Shown here one piece after another: positions 44,950 to 53,766 of a stretch of 64,000 bases of DNA; within the stretch, counting starts at the first letter, position 1; the number at the start of each line of letters is the position of its first letter. Location: positions 31,380 through 95,379 of the forward strand of contig JAEUHE010000177.1 of the NCBI GenBank assembly GCA_016793885.1, in the 5' to 3' direction. This DNA comes from Verrucomicrobiales bacterium. GTDB taxonomy: Bacteria; Verrucomicrobiota; Verrucomicrobiia; Limisphaerales; UBA11320. The notes beneath the pieces are model-generated. The model ran no database searches. It had not been told where the DNA came from and was given only the letters and a program-made list of their open reading frames with translations. The position numbers and the translations under genes are program-made.

Positions 44950-46170
44950 ATGCTCCCGCAACGCATAGGAATCATCGCCGACGACCTGACTGGCGCGACG
45001 GATACGGCAGCGGTTTTTGCCGCGGCCGGATTTAGATCCGCTGTCGCGATCGACTCAAAGAAACTCAACACCTCCGAGGCCGAGGTCCTCTGTGTCACTA
45101 CCAATACCCGGCAGGAAAAACCTGAACTCGCTGCCTCCAAAGTCCGCCAAGCCTCCCAGCGGCTCCGCAGAGCAGGATACGCAATCCGCTATAAGAAGCT
45201 GGATTCCACAGCCAAGGGCAACATCCTCGCCGAGGCGGTGGCCCTGCGCGATGACCTGGGGTTTCCGAAGATCCTCATCTGCACTGCCAATCCGAAGCAC
45301 GGACGCACCGTCATTCATGGGACGCTCTGGATCCGAAACGAAACGGCGGTTGATCTCCGCCTGCGCTTCAAGGGCCAGACGAGCGGTGACATCCTTTGGG
45401 TGCACCAACCCATCTCGGCAACCCGCCTCCAACGAATGCTGCCCGGGTCTCCTTCGGTGTGGGTATGCGATGCGGCTGATGCCAAGGATCTATCGAAACT
45501 AGTCCGGTGGGCCGAAGCCCACCCCGGGGAATTCTTGCTGACCGGATCGGCGGGCATGGCTGTGGAACTGGCCGAACTCCTCAAAAGTGAGTCCATGCTC
45601 GCGGGGCATTCACCAGGCAAAAGGGTTCGGTCGGAACCGGCTTCCCCACCTCTGCCCGGAGGTCGGAAGCCAGTGTTGTTGATCATCGGCTCCAATGATC
45701 CCAGGACCGCTGAACAGCTTGAAGCACTCACCCAGCAACGACTCACACTTCAGCTCAACCCGACTGCTAGCCTTCCCTTGGCCCTCGAGTCGACCCTCAT
45801 CCGCGCCGGAGTTGTGGTGCTGCGTCTACCGGTCAACCAAGCAGCGCCAGAATTCCTGAGACGATGTTTGAAGCCTCTCAAGCCACTGCTGGCAGAGCAA
45901 AGATTCGGCAGCCTGCTGATGTCGGGAGGCGACACCGCTCTCCTCGTCTGTGAATGGCTTGGTACTACCGGAATCGCCATCGGAGGAGAACTTCTACCGG
46001 GGCTGGTGTGGGGACGCCTCCAGGAAGGAATCTCCCCGGGGTTGGTGGTGTGCACCAAGCCTGGAGGATTCGGAACCGGCGAAAGCCTGGTCACCGCCAC
46101 CGATTTGCTCACCGGAGAGCGCACTCAGGTCAAAGCGGCAAAACCGAAAAACCCAGTTGCACGGAGCTAA
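44950..46170 (+). CDS. Four-carbon acid sugar kinase family protein (DUF1537-like, OtnK/DtnK type)
   Basis: A 406-residue kinase of the family that phosphorylates four-carbon acid sugars such as threonate or erythronate using ATP. The N-terminal signature IGIIADDLTGATDTAAVFA is followed by RYKKLDSTAKGNI. The C-terminal nucleotide-binding part contains GEFLLTGSAGMA, LLMSGGDTALLV and GIAIGGELLPGLVWGRL, with VVCTKPGGFG near the end. All these motifs are intact. The usual dehydrogenase or aldolase partners are not adjacent, so the exact sugar is unknown. An in-frame ATG at 44929 is possible; 44950 matches the family start better. It is separated from the upstream giant gene by a terminator and so probably has its own promoter. 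Confidence 0.88.
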   Translation: MLPQRIGIIADDLTGATDTAAVFAAAGFRSAVAIDSKKLNTSEAEVLCVTTNTRQEKPELAASKVRQASQRLRRAGYAIRYKKLDSTAKGNILAEAVALRDDLGFPKILICTANPKHGRTVIHGTLWIRNETAVDLRLRFKGQTSGDILWVHQPISATRLQRMLPGSPSVWVCDAADAKDLSKLVRWAEAHPGEFLLTGSAGMAVELAELLKSESMLAGHSPGKRVRSEPASPPLPGGRKPVLLIIGSNDPRTAEQLEALTQQRLTLQLNPTASLPLALESTLIRAGVVVLRLPVNQAAPEFLRRCLKPLKPLLAEQRFGSLLMSGGDTALLVCEWLGTTGIAIGGELLPGLVWGRLQEGISPGLVVCTKPGGFGTGESLVTATDLLTGERTQVKAAKPKNPVARS

Positions 46171-46192
46171 ACCCAAAACCGGGAATGGATTA

Positions 46193-46328
46193 ACCACGGA
46201 TTTCACGGAGGACACGGATTAAGAAGGCATTGTGACATTCTGGAGCACGAGTTCGCACTCCCTCTCAGGGTGATGAGGGTCTTCCTTCCAAGTCTTTGCG
46301 GATCCGTGTCCTCCGCGAAATCCGTGGT
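46193..46328. repeat. Inverted pair of the 27-nt dispersed repeat
   Basis: The arms at 46193-46219 and 46302-46328 are inverse complements with one mismatch, separated by 82 bases. Each arm begins ACCACGGATTTC. They lie in the 358-base gap 46171-46528, which has no supported gene. A related solo copy is at 3461-3487. The paired arrangement could fold into a long hairpin and resembles a small non-autonomous element. Confidence 0.75.
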
Positions 46329-46528
46329 TTCCATTCTCCTTTTTAGGCAAAAGGACCGGGAGGACATCGAGTGAGCTTTTGGGCAGGATGTCCCAGTCTC
46401 ACCACCCCCTCCCCCACGACCTATCGCGGCTATTTTCCGATCAAGTGCCCGATTGAGCCGCCGATAGAACCCCTGTTTGGCAGGAAGAATGTCTTGAACA
46501 ATCCCGGGGCCTCAGCCATCTAAACGTC

Positions 46529-46918
46529 GTGCGGACGATCAGAACAGTCTTACTCGCCTTTCTGGCCTTGGCCTGGCTGCCACTGACGTCCCACTGCAAA
46601 CTGGCCGCACTCCTTGACTCTGACTTCCTCCGCTGTCACCACACGGCGCACACCTCAAACGACGGTAACGAACCGTGCCACGAAGAGGCTTGCTGCCAGG
46701 TCGAATCATCGAAGTACCACCTACCCCGCCAGCAAGAGATCATTCCCGTGATGGGGAACTGGGCGCTGTCCGCGGAGGAACTCGTTGTCTCTCAGTCTGC
46801 ATCGCCACCCGACCCCAAGCTCGACCTCCTGACGGCGGCTCCACCGGATCTACCCAGTAGCTGGCAGTTTACCCTTCGTACCGCCCTTCCCGTCCGTGCT
46901 CCTGCTTCGGCTTCCTAG
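46529..46918 (+). CDS. Small exported Cys/His-rich protein at the head of the metal efflux operon
   Basis: A 129-residue protein starting at GTG. The N-terminus has a signal peptide (TVLLAFLALAWLPLTSHC). Potential metal ligands cluster at C23, C36, H37, H38, H41, C50, H51, C55 and C56, for example LRCHHTAH and PCHEEACC. The C-terminal half is Pro/Ser-rich and disordered. I do not know its family, but similar small proteins are found before TolC-CzcB-CzcA operons. It lies 128 bases before the TolC gene on the same strand, so a periplasmic metal-binding or sensing role is inferred. C23 is not in a lipobox. Confidence 0.6.
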   Translation: MRTIRTVLLAFLALAWLPLTSHCKLAALLDSDFLRCHHTAHTSNDGNEPCHEEACCQVESSKYHLPRQQEIIPVMGNWALSAEELVVSQSASPPDPKLDLLTAAPPDLPSSWQFTLRTALPVRAPASAS

Positions 46919-47046
46919 TTAGCCATCGCTTCCTGCGACGGCTTACCCCCTGCTCGTCCCGCCCAGCGCTCTGATGCGCCGGCCGACAAATCCCGTTTTC
47001 GTGGCAGTCTGGAATTTCCGTGTGCTGACTCAGTCTCAAGCAAGTT

Positions 47047-48375
47047 ATGAAGCATTCAACTCATTGGTGCGGACCGGTCTCGGTGGCTGCCCTCGTCTTA
47101 TTCCTTCAGGCGGGGCACGAGGGGCAGGCTCAGGAGGCTGCCGTCGCCTCCTTCCCCACCAACAACAGCCCGCGGACCATCGAGGCGCTGGTGGTGGAAG
47201 CCTTGGAGAACAACCCTGAACTCAAGTTCTACGAGGTCGAGATCCGTGCCGCCAAAGCCGGAAGAAAATTCGCCGCCTCGTTGGCCAACCCAGAACTGAG
47301 CGGCAGCGTCGGACGGAAAACACTCCACGGCAACGGCCTCAGCGCCGAGGGGGTGGCGTGGTCCGTGTCGGTGGTGCAGCCCTTCGAATGGCCCGGGCGG
47401 ATCGCCCTGCGAAAAGCGATCGCGAATCAGGATCTCGAACTGGCCGAGCTGGGTTCGGAACGATTTAAAGCGTCCCTCGCCGGTCGCATCCGCACTCTGG
47501 CATTCAACCTGTTCGCCACCCAGGAAAAGTCGGCCGCCGCGATGGAAGTTGCGGAGCGTTTCCGCGACCTGCGCGAGGTCTTGATTCAGCGGGATCCCGC
47601 AGGACTGACGCCTTTGTTGGAAACGCGGGTCATCGAGGCCACCGAACTGAACGCCCAACGCAAGGCCTCCGCGGCGGCGCTAGCCAGCCAAGCCGCCATG
47701 CTGGAACTCAATCAACTGCGCGGCAGCGCTCCCGACGCCCCCCTGGTCGTGCAACAGCCTCAGCTGATGTTTCCAACGGTGCCCGACCGGGAGATGCTGC
47801 GATCCTGCGCTCGAACCAACAACTTCGAACTGCGCGCACGCGCCGTCGAACTGGCTCAGCAGGGGTTCCGGGTCAGCCTGGCCAAGAATGAGCGCTACCC
47901 AACCCTCTCGGTAGGCCCCTCCCTCTCGGAAGAGCGGGCGGGCGAGCGCGAGCGTGTCATCGGCGTCGGCATCTCACTGCCTCTCCCGCTCTGGAACCGC
48001 AATCAGGCCAATATCCAATCGGCCATCTCTCGACACGCACAGGCGGAGATCTCGCTCGCGGTTGCGGAACGCGATATCCAGCGGCAAGCACTCGAAGCCT
48101 CCCTGACTTATGAAATCAAACGAAAGGAGATGGAAAAATGGCGCCCTGATTCGGTGCAGCATTTTCGCGAGGCAGCCGAGTTGGCGGACCGTCACTATCG
48201 GCTGGGCGCAGTTCCAATTTCGACGTATGTCGAGCTGCAGAAGCAGTATCTCGAGGCGGTGGAAGGGTTACTCGACACCAAAAAAGAGGCGCTCGAAGCC
48301 GCGATGCGACTCGAGTCACTCACCGGCTTGCCCCTCATGGTTCTCGGAACGCCCAGGACGGAGGGAATCCGATGA
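47047..48375 (+). CDS. TolC-family outer membrane factor (CzcC-like)
   Basis: A 442-residue outer-membrane efflux protein, the exit duct of the RND system. It has a signal peptide (VALVLFLQAGHEGQAQ) and two OEP repeats: TIEALVVEALENNPELKFYEVEIRAAKA opens the first, and a second long coiled hairpin includes LAQQGFRVSLAKNERYPTLSVG. Helical spans such as RHAQAEISLAVAERDIQRQ are typical. The residues GISLPLPLWNRNQ match the CzcC/CusC lineage. The last four bases overlap the start of the adaptor gene (ATGA, 48372-48375), so translation is coupled. No lipobox was seen at its N-terminus, unlike some CusC proteins. Confidence 0.88.
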   Translation: MKHSTHWCGPVSVAALVLFLQAGHEGQAQEAAVASFPTNNSPRTIEALVVEALENNPELKFYEVEIRAAKAGRKFAASLANPELSGSVGRKTLHGNGLSAEGVAWSVSVVQPFEWPGRIALRKAIANQDLELAELGSERFKASLAGRIRTLAFNLFATQEKSAAAMEVAERFRDLREVLIQRDPAGLTPLLETRVIEATELNAQRKASAAALASQAAMLELNQLRGSAPDAPLVVQQPQLMFPTVPDREMLRSCARTNNFELRARAVELAQQGFRVSLAKNERYPTLSVGPSLSEERAGERERVIGVGISLPLPLWNRNQANIQSAISRHAQAEISLAVAERDIQRQALEASLTYEIKRKEMEKWRPDSVQHFREAAELADRHYRLGAVPISTYVELQKQYLEAVEGLLDTKKEALEAAMRLESLTGLPLMVLGTPRTEGIR

Positions 48376-49178
48376 CCAGGCCCTACGCACGCGCGTTGCC
48401 ATTCCTGCCCATCCTCTTCCTCCTCGGGATGGTGCTGGCAGGTTGCGGCGACCGCAAAGAACACAGCCATGGCCATGACCATGGCCCAGGGGAGGAGCAC
48501 GGACACCATCATGGGCATGAGGGGACGTCTCCCTCCGGCGCCTCGTTCAAGGCAGGCCAGGGAGTCACTCTCACCCAGGAAACCAAGCAGCTCCTCGGGG
48601 TGGAGGTCGTCGAAGTCACGCCTCAAACCATTCACCATCAAATCCGCTTCACACTCCAGGTTTTCAGCGAACAGCACCGTCATGTTTCGAACCCAGACGA
48701 TCACAGCGGATGCGACGTCCACGGTTCGGGTTTGCTGCCGTCCGACGCTCTTCCACTCGCCAAGCCAGGACAAGCTGTCGAGGTAATCAAGCAGACCAAC
48801 AGCATTCTTAACGGGGTGGTTCTCTCCGTGCACAATGCGCTCGTGCTCGGCGAGCCTGAGATCATCGTTGGAGTCTCCAACGCCACCCAAACACTCAAGC
48901 ACGGGGAGTTCGTGCCTGCCCGCATCCTAATTCCCCAAAGCCAGGCTCAGGCTGCCATCCCCCAGTCCGCCGTTTTGCACGCGGCGGAAGGCTCGTTCGT
49001 CTACGTGGTCAATGGGGACGCTTATCTGCGCACCGCGGTCAAGGTCGGCGCCGAAGACAACGACATGGTGGAGATCACCGACGGCCTGCTGGAAGGCGAC
49101 CAGGTGGTCAGCCGGCCGGTGCAAACCCTGTGGCTCATCGAACTCCGCGCCACCAAAGGCGGCGGCCACTCCCACTAA
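48372..49178 (+). CDS. His-rich, unusually short RND adaptor lipoprotein (CzcB-like)
   Basis: A 268-residue periplasmic adaptor between the outer-membrane duct and the RND pump. It is a lipoprotein (L-A-G-C25) with a His-rich stretch HSHGHDHGPGEEHGHHHGH. Conserved text includes GVTLTQETKQLLGVEV, IPQSAVLHAAEGSFVYVVN and GDQVVSRPVQTLWLIELR. Typical CzcB proteins have about 400 residues. Here the beta/lipoyl halves and the long coiled-coil hairpin are missing: VEVVEVTPQTIHHQIRF runs directly into the barrel-like QVFSEQHRHVSNPDDH. There is no frameshift visible, so it may be a real compact form. It overlaps the TolC gene by four bases and is 13 bases before the pump gene. Confidence 0.8.
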   Translation: MTRPYARALPFLPILFLLGMVLAGCGDRKEHSHGHDHGPGEEHGHHHGHEGTSPSGASFKAGQGVTLTQETKQLLGVEVVEVTPQTIHHQIRFTLQVFSEQHRHVSNPDDHSGCDVHGSGLLPSDALPLAKPGQAVEVIKQTNSILNGVVLSVHNALVLGEPEIIVGVSNATQTLKHGEFVPARILIPQSQAQAAIPQSAVLHAAEGSFVYVVNGDAYLRTAVKVGAEDNDMVEITDGLLEGDQVVSRPVQTLWLIELRATKGGGHSH

Positions 49179-49191
49179 CCCCCTGCCCACC

Positions 49192-52100
49192 ATGCTTGAC
49201 CGCCTTCTCGAATTCTCCGTGCGCCAGCGCGCGTTCGTGCTCCTGGCCACGGTCCTCCTCGTCGCCATCGGCGTGTGGTCGGCGCTTCGGCTGCCCATCG
49301 ACGCCGTCCCCGATATCACCAACATCCAAGTCCAGATCAACACTGCCGTCGGCGCGTTGGCGCCGGAGGAGATCGAGAAGCTAGTCACTTTCCCCATAGA
49401 AAACGAGATGTCGGGGCTGCCGGGACTGACGGAGCTGCGTTCACTCTCCAAGTTTGGCCTCTCCCAGGTGAACCTCATCTTTGAGGACGGGACCGACATT
49501 TATCGCTCCCGGCAATTGGTCAGCGAGCGTCTCCAAACGGCACTGGATGATTTACCGCCCGGGCTTACACCCAAGCTCGCACCCATCAGCACAGGTTTGG
49601 GTGAAATCTTCTACTACGTCGTCGATTACAAGCCGGGAGCCACCAACAAACCGGTGACGCGCGAGGCGCAGCTCATGGAGCTGAAGCTCCTCCACGACTA
49701 CCTGATCAAACCCAGGTTGCGCTCCACCCCCGGCCTGGCGGAAGTGAACACCACCGGCGGCTACGAGAAGCAAATCGTGATTCAACCCAATCCCGACAAA
49801 CTGAAAAGTGTTGGCATGTCCTTCAGCGAGATCGCGGAAAGCGTGGGCGAGAATGTGGAGAACGCAGGCGGTGGCCTGATCAACCTCGGAGGCGAGGCAG
49901 TGACGATTCGAGCGGCCGGCCGGGTGCAAACCACGGAAGACATCGAACGGCTTCCGCTCAAGTTCGGCTCGCGCCCCACCCCCTTGCGCGTCAAGGACGT
50001 GGCGGATGTCGGCATTGGAAAGGCAGTGCGGACCGGATCAGCCACCTACAACGGGGAGGAAACCGTGCTTGGATCCGCCTTGATGCTGGCCGGTGAAAAC
50101 AGCCGCATCGTCGCCCGCCGGGTGAAAGACAAACTGGGGGAAATCCAAACCCGGCTCCCGTCCGATGTTCAGATCATCCCGGTCTATGACCGAACGATTC
50201 TCGTCGACCGCACGATTCGCACCGTAGAGACCAGCCTATTCGAGGGTGCCATTCTGGTGGTGGCGGTTTTGCTGCTGATGCTCGGCAACTGGCGGGCGGC
50301 ATTCATCGTCGCCTTGGCCATCCCGCTGTCCTTGATGTTCGCCATGACCGGCATGGTGCAAACCAGGGTCTCCGGAAACCTGATGAGCCTCGGGGCGATC
50401 GATTTTGGACTCATTGTGGACGGTGCCGTCGTGATGGTCGAAAACATCATCCGCCATCTGGCTGAAAAGCAGCACAAACTGGGACGCCGCCTGACCCCAG
50501 GCGAGCGTATCCATGAGGTCCTCGCTTCGGCGAAAGAGGTGGCCAACCCGATGTTCTACGGCGTCTGCATCATCACCGTCGTCTATGTTCCCATCCTGGC
50601 GCTCACCGGCATCGAAGGAAAAATGTTCAAACCCATGGCGATCACCGTGATCTTCGCCCTGGTCGGGTCCATGGTCTTGGCGCTCACCTTCATGCCCGCT
50701 CTTTGCTCCTACCTGCTCGGTGGGAATATAAAGGAAAAGGACAGCTTTCTGGTGAACTGGGCCAAAGCCATCTACGCTCCCGTCCTGCGGTTTGGCCTCC
50801 AATTTCGCTGGATAGTCACCAGCGCGGCACTGGGGCTTCTGGTTCTCTCCGTCATGGTTTTCAACCGGCTCGGAGCGGAGTTTGTGCCGCAACTGGACGA
50901 GGGCTCCTTCGCCACGCACATGATCCGCACCACCAGCATCGGCATCGACGCCAGCCTGGAGATGCAACAGCAGGGCGAAAAGCTGCTCTTGGCGAAGTTT
51001 CCCGAAGTGGCCTACACCTTCAGTCGCCTGGGTACAGCCGAGATTGCCAGCGATCCCATGGGGGTCAACGTGGCCGATACCTACATCATGTTTAACCCGC
51101 TCGATCGCTGGCGAAAGGTGGATGGGAAAACGATCAGCAAGGAGGAGCTCGCCAACCTGATGACCTTGGAACTCGGGAAGCACCTTCCGGGCGAGGGACA
51201 CCTGTTCAGCCAGCCGATCGAAATGCGCTTCAACGAAATTCTGGAAGGAACGCGCGCGGATGTGGCGGTCAAGGTCTTCGGGGAGGACTTCTCGGTGATT
51301 GAAAGGATCGCCGGGGAAATCCGTGAAATCCTCGAGGCAGTGCCCGGTGCTGCGGATGTCGAGTTCGATGCCCTCGGTAAATCTCCCTTGTTGGAAATCG
51401 TCCCGAACCGCGAAGCGATGGGGAAATACAATCTGCACGCCGCCGAACTCAATCGAGTGGTCGGAGTTGCGCTCGCAGGACAGGAGGTCGGCAAGCTGAT
51501 CGAGGGCAATCGCCGCTTCGACATCGTCATCCGGTTGGACGAAAAATCTCGGGAAAGGATCCAAGATCTCAAACGGCTGCCAGTTCGTTTGGACGACGGC
51601 GGACTGCTCACTCTCGGCCAGATGGCTGATTTCAAAATGGTCGAGCAGGTCGCCGCGATCGCCCGGGAATACAGCCAGCGGCGCGCTGCCATCATGGTCA
51701 ATCTCCGCGGACGCGACGTGGAAACCTTCGTGCTGGAAGCCCAGAAGCGGATAGCCGATCAGATTAAACTGCCGGACGGTTACACGATCGAGTTTGGCGG
51801 CCAGTTCAAGAACCTCATCGAAGCCCGCCGACGTCTGAGTCTCGTTGTCCCGGCGGCGCTGGGACTCATCTTCGTTCTGATCTTTGCAGCTCTGCAAAGT
51901 TTGCGCCAGTCCCTGCTGGTATTCCTGGCAGTTCCACTGGCCGTGACCGGCGGCGTGTTCGCGCTCTGGGCGCGCGACCTGCCCTTCAGCATTTCAGCAG
52001 GAGTTGGCTTTATCGCCCTGTCCGGCATCGCCGTGCTCAACGGGCTCATGATCATCACGTTCTTCAATCAGCTCCGCGAACGCGGCGCGGATGTGCGGAC

Positions 52101-52398
52101 CGCAGTCTGGGACGGTTCACTGCTCCGGCTGCGCCCGAAGCTGATGACCGCCATGGTGGCATCCCTCGGCTTCGTTCCTATGGCCATCGCGAGCGGTGCC
52201 GGCGCGGAGGTTCAGCGCCCCCTGGCCACCGTTGTGATTGGCGGAATTATCAGCTCCACGTTCCTCACTTTGGTCCTGCTGCCGACGTTCTACGAATGGC
52301 TGGAACGAAGGGTCAAATCTACCGAGAGCTCGTCGATGGAAGGGCCTTCGGATGAAGGCAATCTCCCGCCCGTCGCGCCCACAAACACCACCCCATAG
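49192..52398 (+). CDS. czcA: CzcA-type heavy-metal efflux RND transporter
   Basis: A 1068-residue inner-membrane proton/metal antiporter of the heavy-metal (HME) RND class. The N-terminus VRQRAFVLLATVLLVAIG is the first of about 12 membrane segments, with two large periplasmic loops. The TM4 signature is D404-F-G-L-I-V-D410-G-A-V-V-M-V-E417-N. The pattern of Asp, Asp and Glu matches CzcA rather than CusA, so divalent ions (Zn2+, Co2+, Cd2+ or Ni2+) are predicted, not Cu+. The C-terminal tail after the last segment is acidic and short. The frame extends into the adaptor gene, but the ATG at 49192 fits the family. It is the third gene of the coupled tolC-adaptor-pump set. Assignment to HME1 is inference from the motif. 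Confidence 0.92.
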   Translation: MLDRLLEFSVRQRAFVLLATVLLVAIGVWSALRLPIDAVPDITNIQVQINTAVGALAPEEIEKLVTFPIENEMSGLPGLTELRSLSKFGLSQVNLIFEDGTDIYRSRQLVSERLQTALDDLPPGLTPKLAPISTGLGEIFYYVVDYKPGATNKPVTREAQLMELKLLHDYLIKPRLRSTPGLAEVNTTGGYEKQIVIQPNPDKLKSVGMSFSEIAESVGENVENAGGGLINLGGEAVTIRAAGRVQTTEDIERLPLKFGSRPTPLRVKDVADVGIGKAVRTGSATYNGEETVLGSALMLAGENSRIVARRVKDKLGEIQTRLPSDVQIIPVYDRTILVDRTIRTVETSLFEGAILVVAVLLLMLGNWRAAFIVALAIPLSLMFAMTGMVQTRVSGNLMSLGAIDFGLIVDGAVVMVENIIRHLAEKQHKLGRRLTPGERIHEVLASAKEVANPMFYGVCIITVVYVPILALTGIEGKMFKPMAITVIFALVGSMVLALTFMPALCSYLLGGNIKEKDSFLVNWAKAIYAPVLRFGLQFRWIVTSAALGLLVLSVMVFNRLGAEFVPQLDEGSFATHMIRTTSIGIDASLEMQQQGEKLLLAKFPEVAYTFSRLGTAEIASDPMGVNVADTYIMFNPLDRWRKVDGKTISKEELANLMTLELGKHLPGEGHLFSQPIEMRFNEILEGTRADVAVKVFGEDFSVIERIAGEIREILEAVPGAADVEFDALGKSPLLEIVPNREAMGKYNLHAAELNRVVGVALAGQEVGKLIEGNRRFDIVIRLDEKSRERIQDLKRLPVRLDDGGLLTLGQMADFKMVEQVAAIAREYSQRRAAIMVNLRGRDVETFVLEAQKRIADQIKLPDGYTIEFGGQFKNLIEARRRLSLVVPAALGLIFVLIFAALQSLRQSLLVFLAVPLAVTGGVFALWARDLPFSISAGVGFIALSGIAVLNGLMIITFFNQLRERGADVRTAVWDGSLLRLRPKLMTAMVASLGFVPMAIASGAGAEVQRPLATVVIGGIISSTFLTLVLLPTFYEWLERRVKSTESSSMEGPSDEGNLPPVAPTNTTP

Positions 52399-52403
52399 CA
52401 CTT

Positions 52404-52859
52404 ATGAAAACGCACTCCCGCATTCTGATAATCGCCGCCGTCCTCTGCATCGGACTCATGCCCGCGATTGCCGCTGATAAGCATGATCACACCCACAAAG
52501 CCACGCCCAAAGGGGGCCGCCTGCTCGACAAGACCGAGCCTCATGCTGAGTTTGTCGTGGAGAAAGACCACAGTGCCACCATCCACTTTTACAACGAAGA
52601 GATGAAGCCAGTGGCGGCAACCACTCAAAGCGTGGTCGTCATCGCCGACGCCAAAAGCGGCAAGACCAAGCTCGAGTTCGAAAAAAAGGGGGATGTGCTA
52701 ACCAGCAAGGCCAAGCTGCCGGCGGGCGACGGCTATAACATTGTCGTTCAGTTCCGGCAAACCTCGGAAGCCAAGCCCGTGAACCTCCGTTTCAAGCTCG
52801 ATCTGAGCGTCTGCGGCGAGTGCAAACGCGCCGAATACGGCTGCACCTGCGAGCACTAA
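52404..52859 (+). CDS. Exported His/Cys-rich metal-binding protein
   Basis: A 151-residue protein with a signal peptide (residues 1-23, ILIIAAVLCIGLMPAIAA). Mature residues begin with the His-rich DKHDHTHK. The middle is a beta-rich domain of about 90 residues (EFVVEKDHSATIHFYNEEM, GDGYNIVVQFRQ). The end holds four closely spaced Cys in CGECKRAEYGCTCEH (C137, C140, C147, C149). It lies 5 bases after the pump stop and is probably the last gene of the efflux operon. A periplasmic metal chaperone or sponge is the natural guess; no family was recognised. It is tail-to-tail with the transglutaminase gene across 10 bases. Confidence 0.75.
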   Translation: MKTHSRILIIAAVLCIGLMPAIAADKHDHTHKATPKGGRLLDKTEPHAEFVVEKDHSATIHFYNEEMKPVAATTQSVVVIADAKSGKTKLEFEKKGDVLTSKAKLPAGDGYNIVVQFRQTSEAKPVNLRFKLDLSVCGECKRAEYGCTCEH

Positions 52860-52869
52860 CCGCAGGATT

Positions 52870-53754
52870 CTAGTCGGAGTCCGGCACTGGCACCACATCG
52901 ACGGCCACCTTCAGCTGATGCTCTCCGCTCCCTAGGATGACACCCCGAATAGGGCTGACGTCGCTATAGTCGCGTCCCCAGGCCACCGTGACGTGTCGAG
53001 TCGTCGGCATCACGTTGTTGGTGGGATCCACATCGACCCAGCCCAGCCCAGTGCAGTAAACCGAGACCCAGGCATGGGACGCGTCCGCACCCATCAAACG
53101 GGCCTGTCCCGGAGGCGGCTGAGTCTCCAGATAGCCGCTCACGTAGCGGGCCGGCAGGCCTAGGGATCTCAGGCAGGCGATCTGGAGGTGGGCAAAATCC
53201 TGACACACGCCTCGACGCGACTTGAAGACCTGCTCGAGCGGAGTCGCCAAGGTGGTGGCCTTGGGATCAAACTTGAAATCGTGATGGATCCGACGCGTGA
53301 AGTCGTTGATTCCCTCCAGCAGGGGTCGGTCCGCCGGAAACGAGGGCAGCGCGTAGTCACCATATTCCTCCCGCGTCCGGATGAGCGGAGAATCGAACAG
53401 GAAGTCACTCGCTTCCAAGGCGGCTCCGATCTGCGCGCCGCGGCAAGAGTCTCGCACTGTCTGCCAACTGGGGGTTTCCTGCGGCAATGGTCGAAGCGCC
53501 AACCCGGTCATCACTTTGCTGGAAGCACGCACAATGAGACGCCGATGGCTACCCTCCACCGTCACACACCGAACCGAATTGCCGAAATAGTCGACATGAC
53601 TCTGGATGATCGTGGGACGCGGATCGAGCTGCAGATGGTGGGTCAGCACGCGCTGCGGCCGCGACTCGCGCGGGTGCAGGCGCAGCAGGTGATGCGAGAG
53701 CGCCACCGCATTAAGGTAGTCGTAGGTCGTGGTGTGGGTGATTTCGTAAATCAT
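52870..53754 (-). CDS. Transglutaminase-like protein (small form of the ATP-grasp/alpha-E locus)
   Basis: A 294-residue protein with the bacterial transglutaminase N-terminal beta domain (residues 1-75) and a transglutaminase-like core. The catalytic triad is C184 (GVCQDFAHL), H227 (SHAWV) and D243 (VDVDPTNN). Such enzymes cut or form amide bonds through a thioester; here peptidase or amide-hydrolase activity is more likely than crosslinking, by family context. It has no signal peptide, so it should be cytoplasmic. It is the last gene of the minus-strand set, 12 bases after the ATP-grasp-alpha-E fusion gene, and is likely to act on the product of that enzyme. Confidence 0.9.
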   Translation of the reverse strand: MIYEITHTTTYDYLNAVALSHHLLRLHPRESRPQRVLTHHLQLDPRPTIIQSHVDYFGNSVRCVTVEGSHRRLIVRASSKVMTGLALRPLPQETPSWQTVRDSCRGAQIGAALEASDFLFDSPLIRTREEYGDYALPSFPADRPLLEGINDFTRRIHHDFKFDPKATTLATPLEQVFKSRRGVCQDFAHLQIACLRSLGLPARYVSGYLETQPPPGQARLMGADASHAWVSVYCTGLGWVDVDPTNNVMPTTRHVTVAWGRDYSDVSPIRGVILGSGEHQLKVAVDVVPVPDSD

Positions 53755-53766
53755 GCGTCCCCCCAG

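Noticed and set aside
50236..51897. A 553-codon minus-strand frame
   Set aside because: Fully antisense to the czcA gene, whose membrane segments and TM4 motif are intact; His/Asp-rich text is typical of a shadow of a membrane protein.
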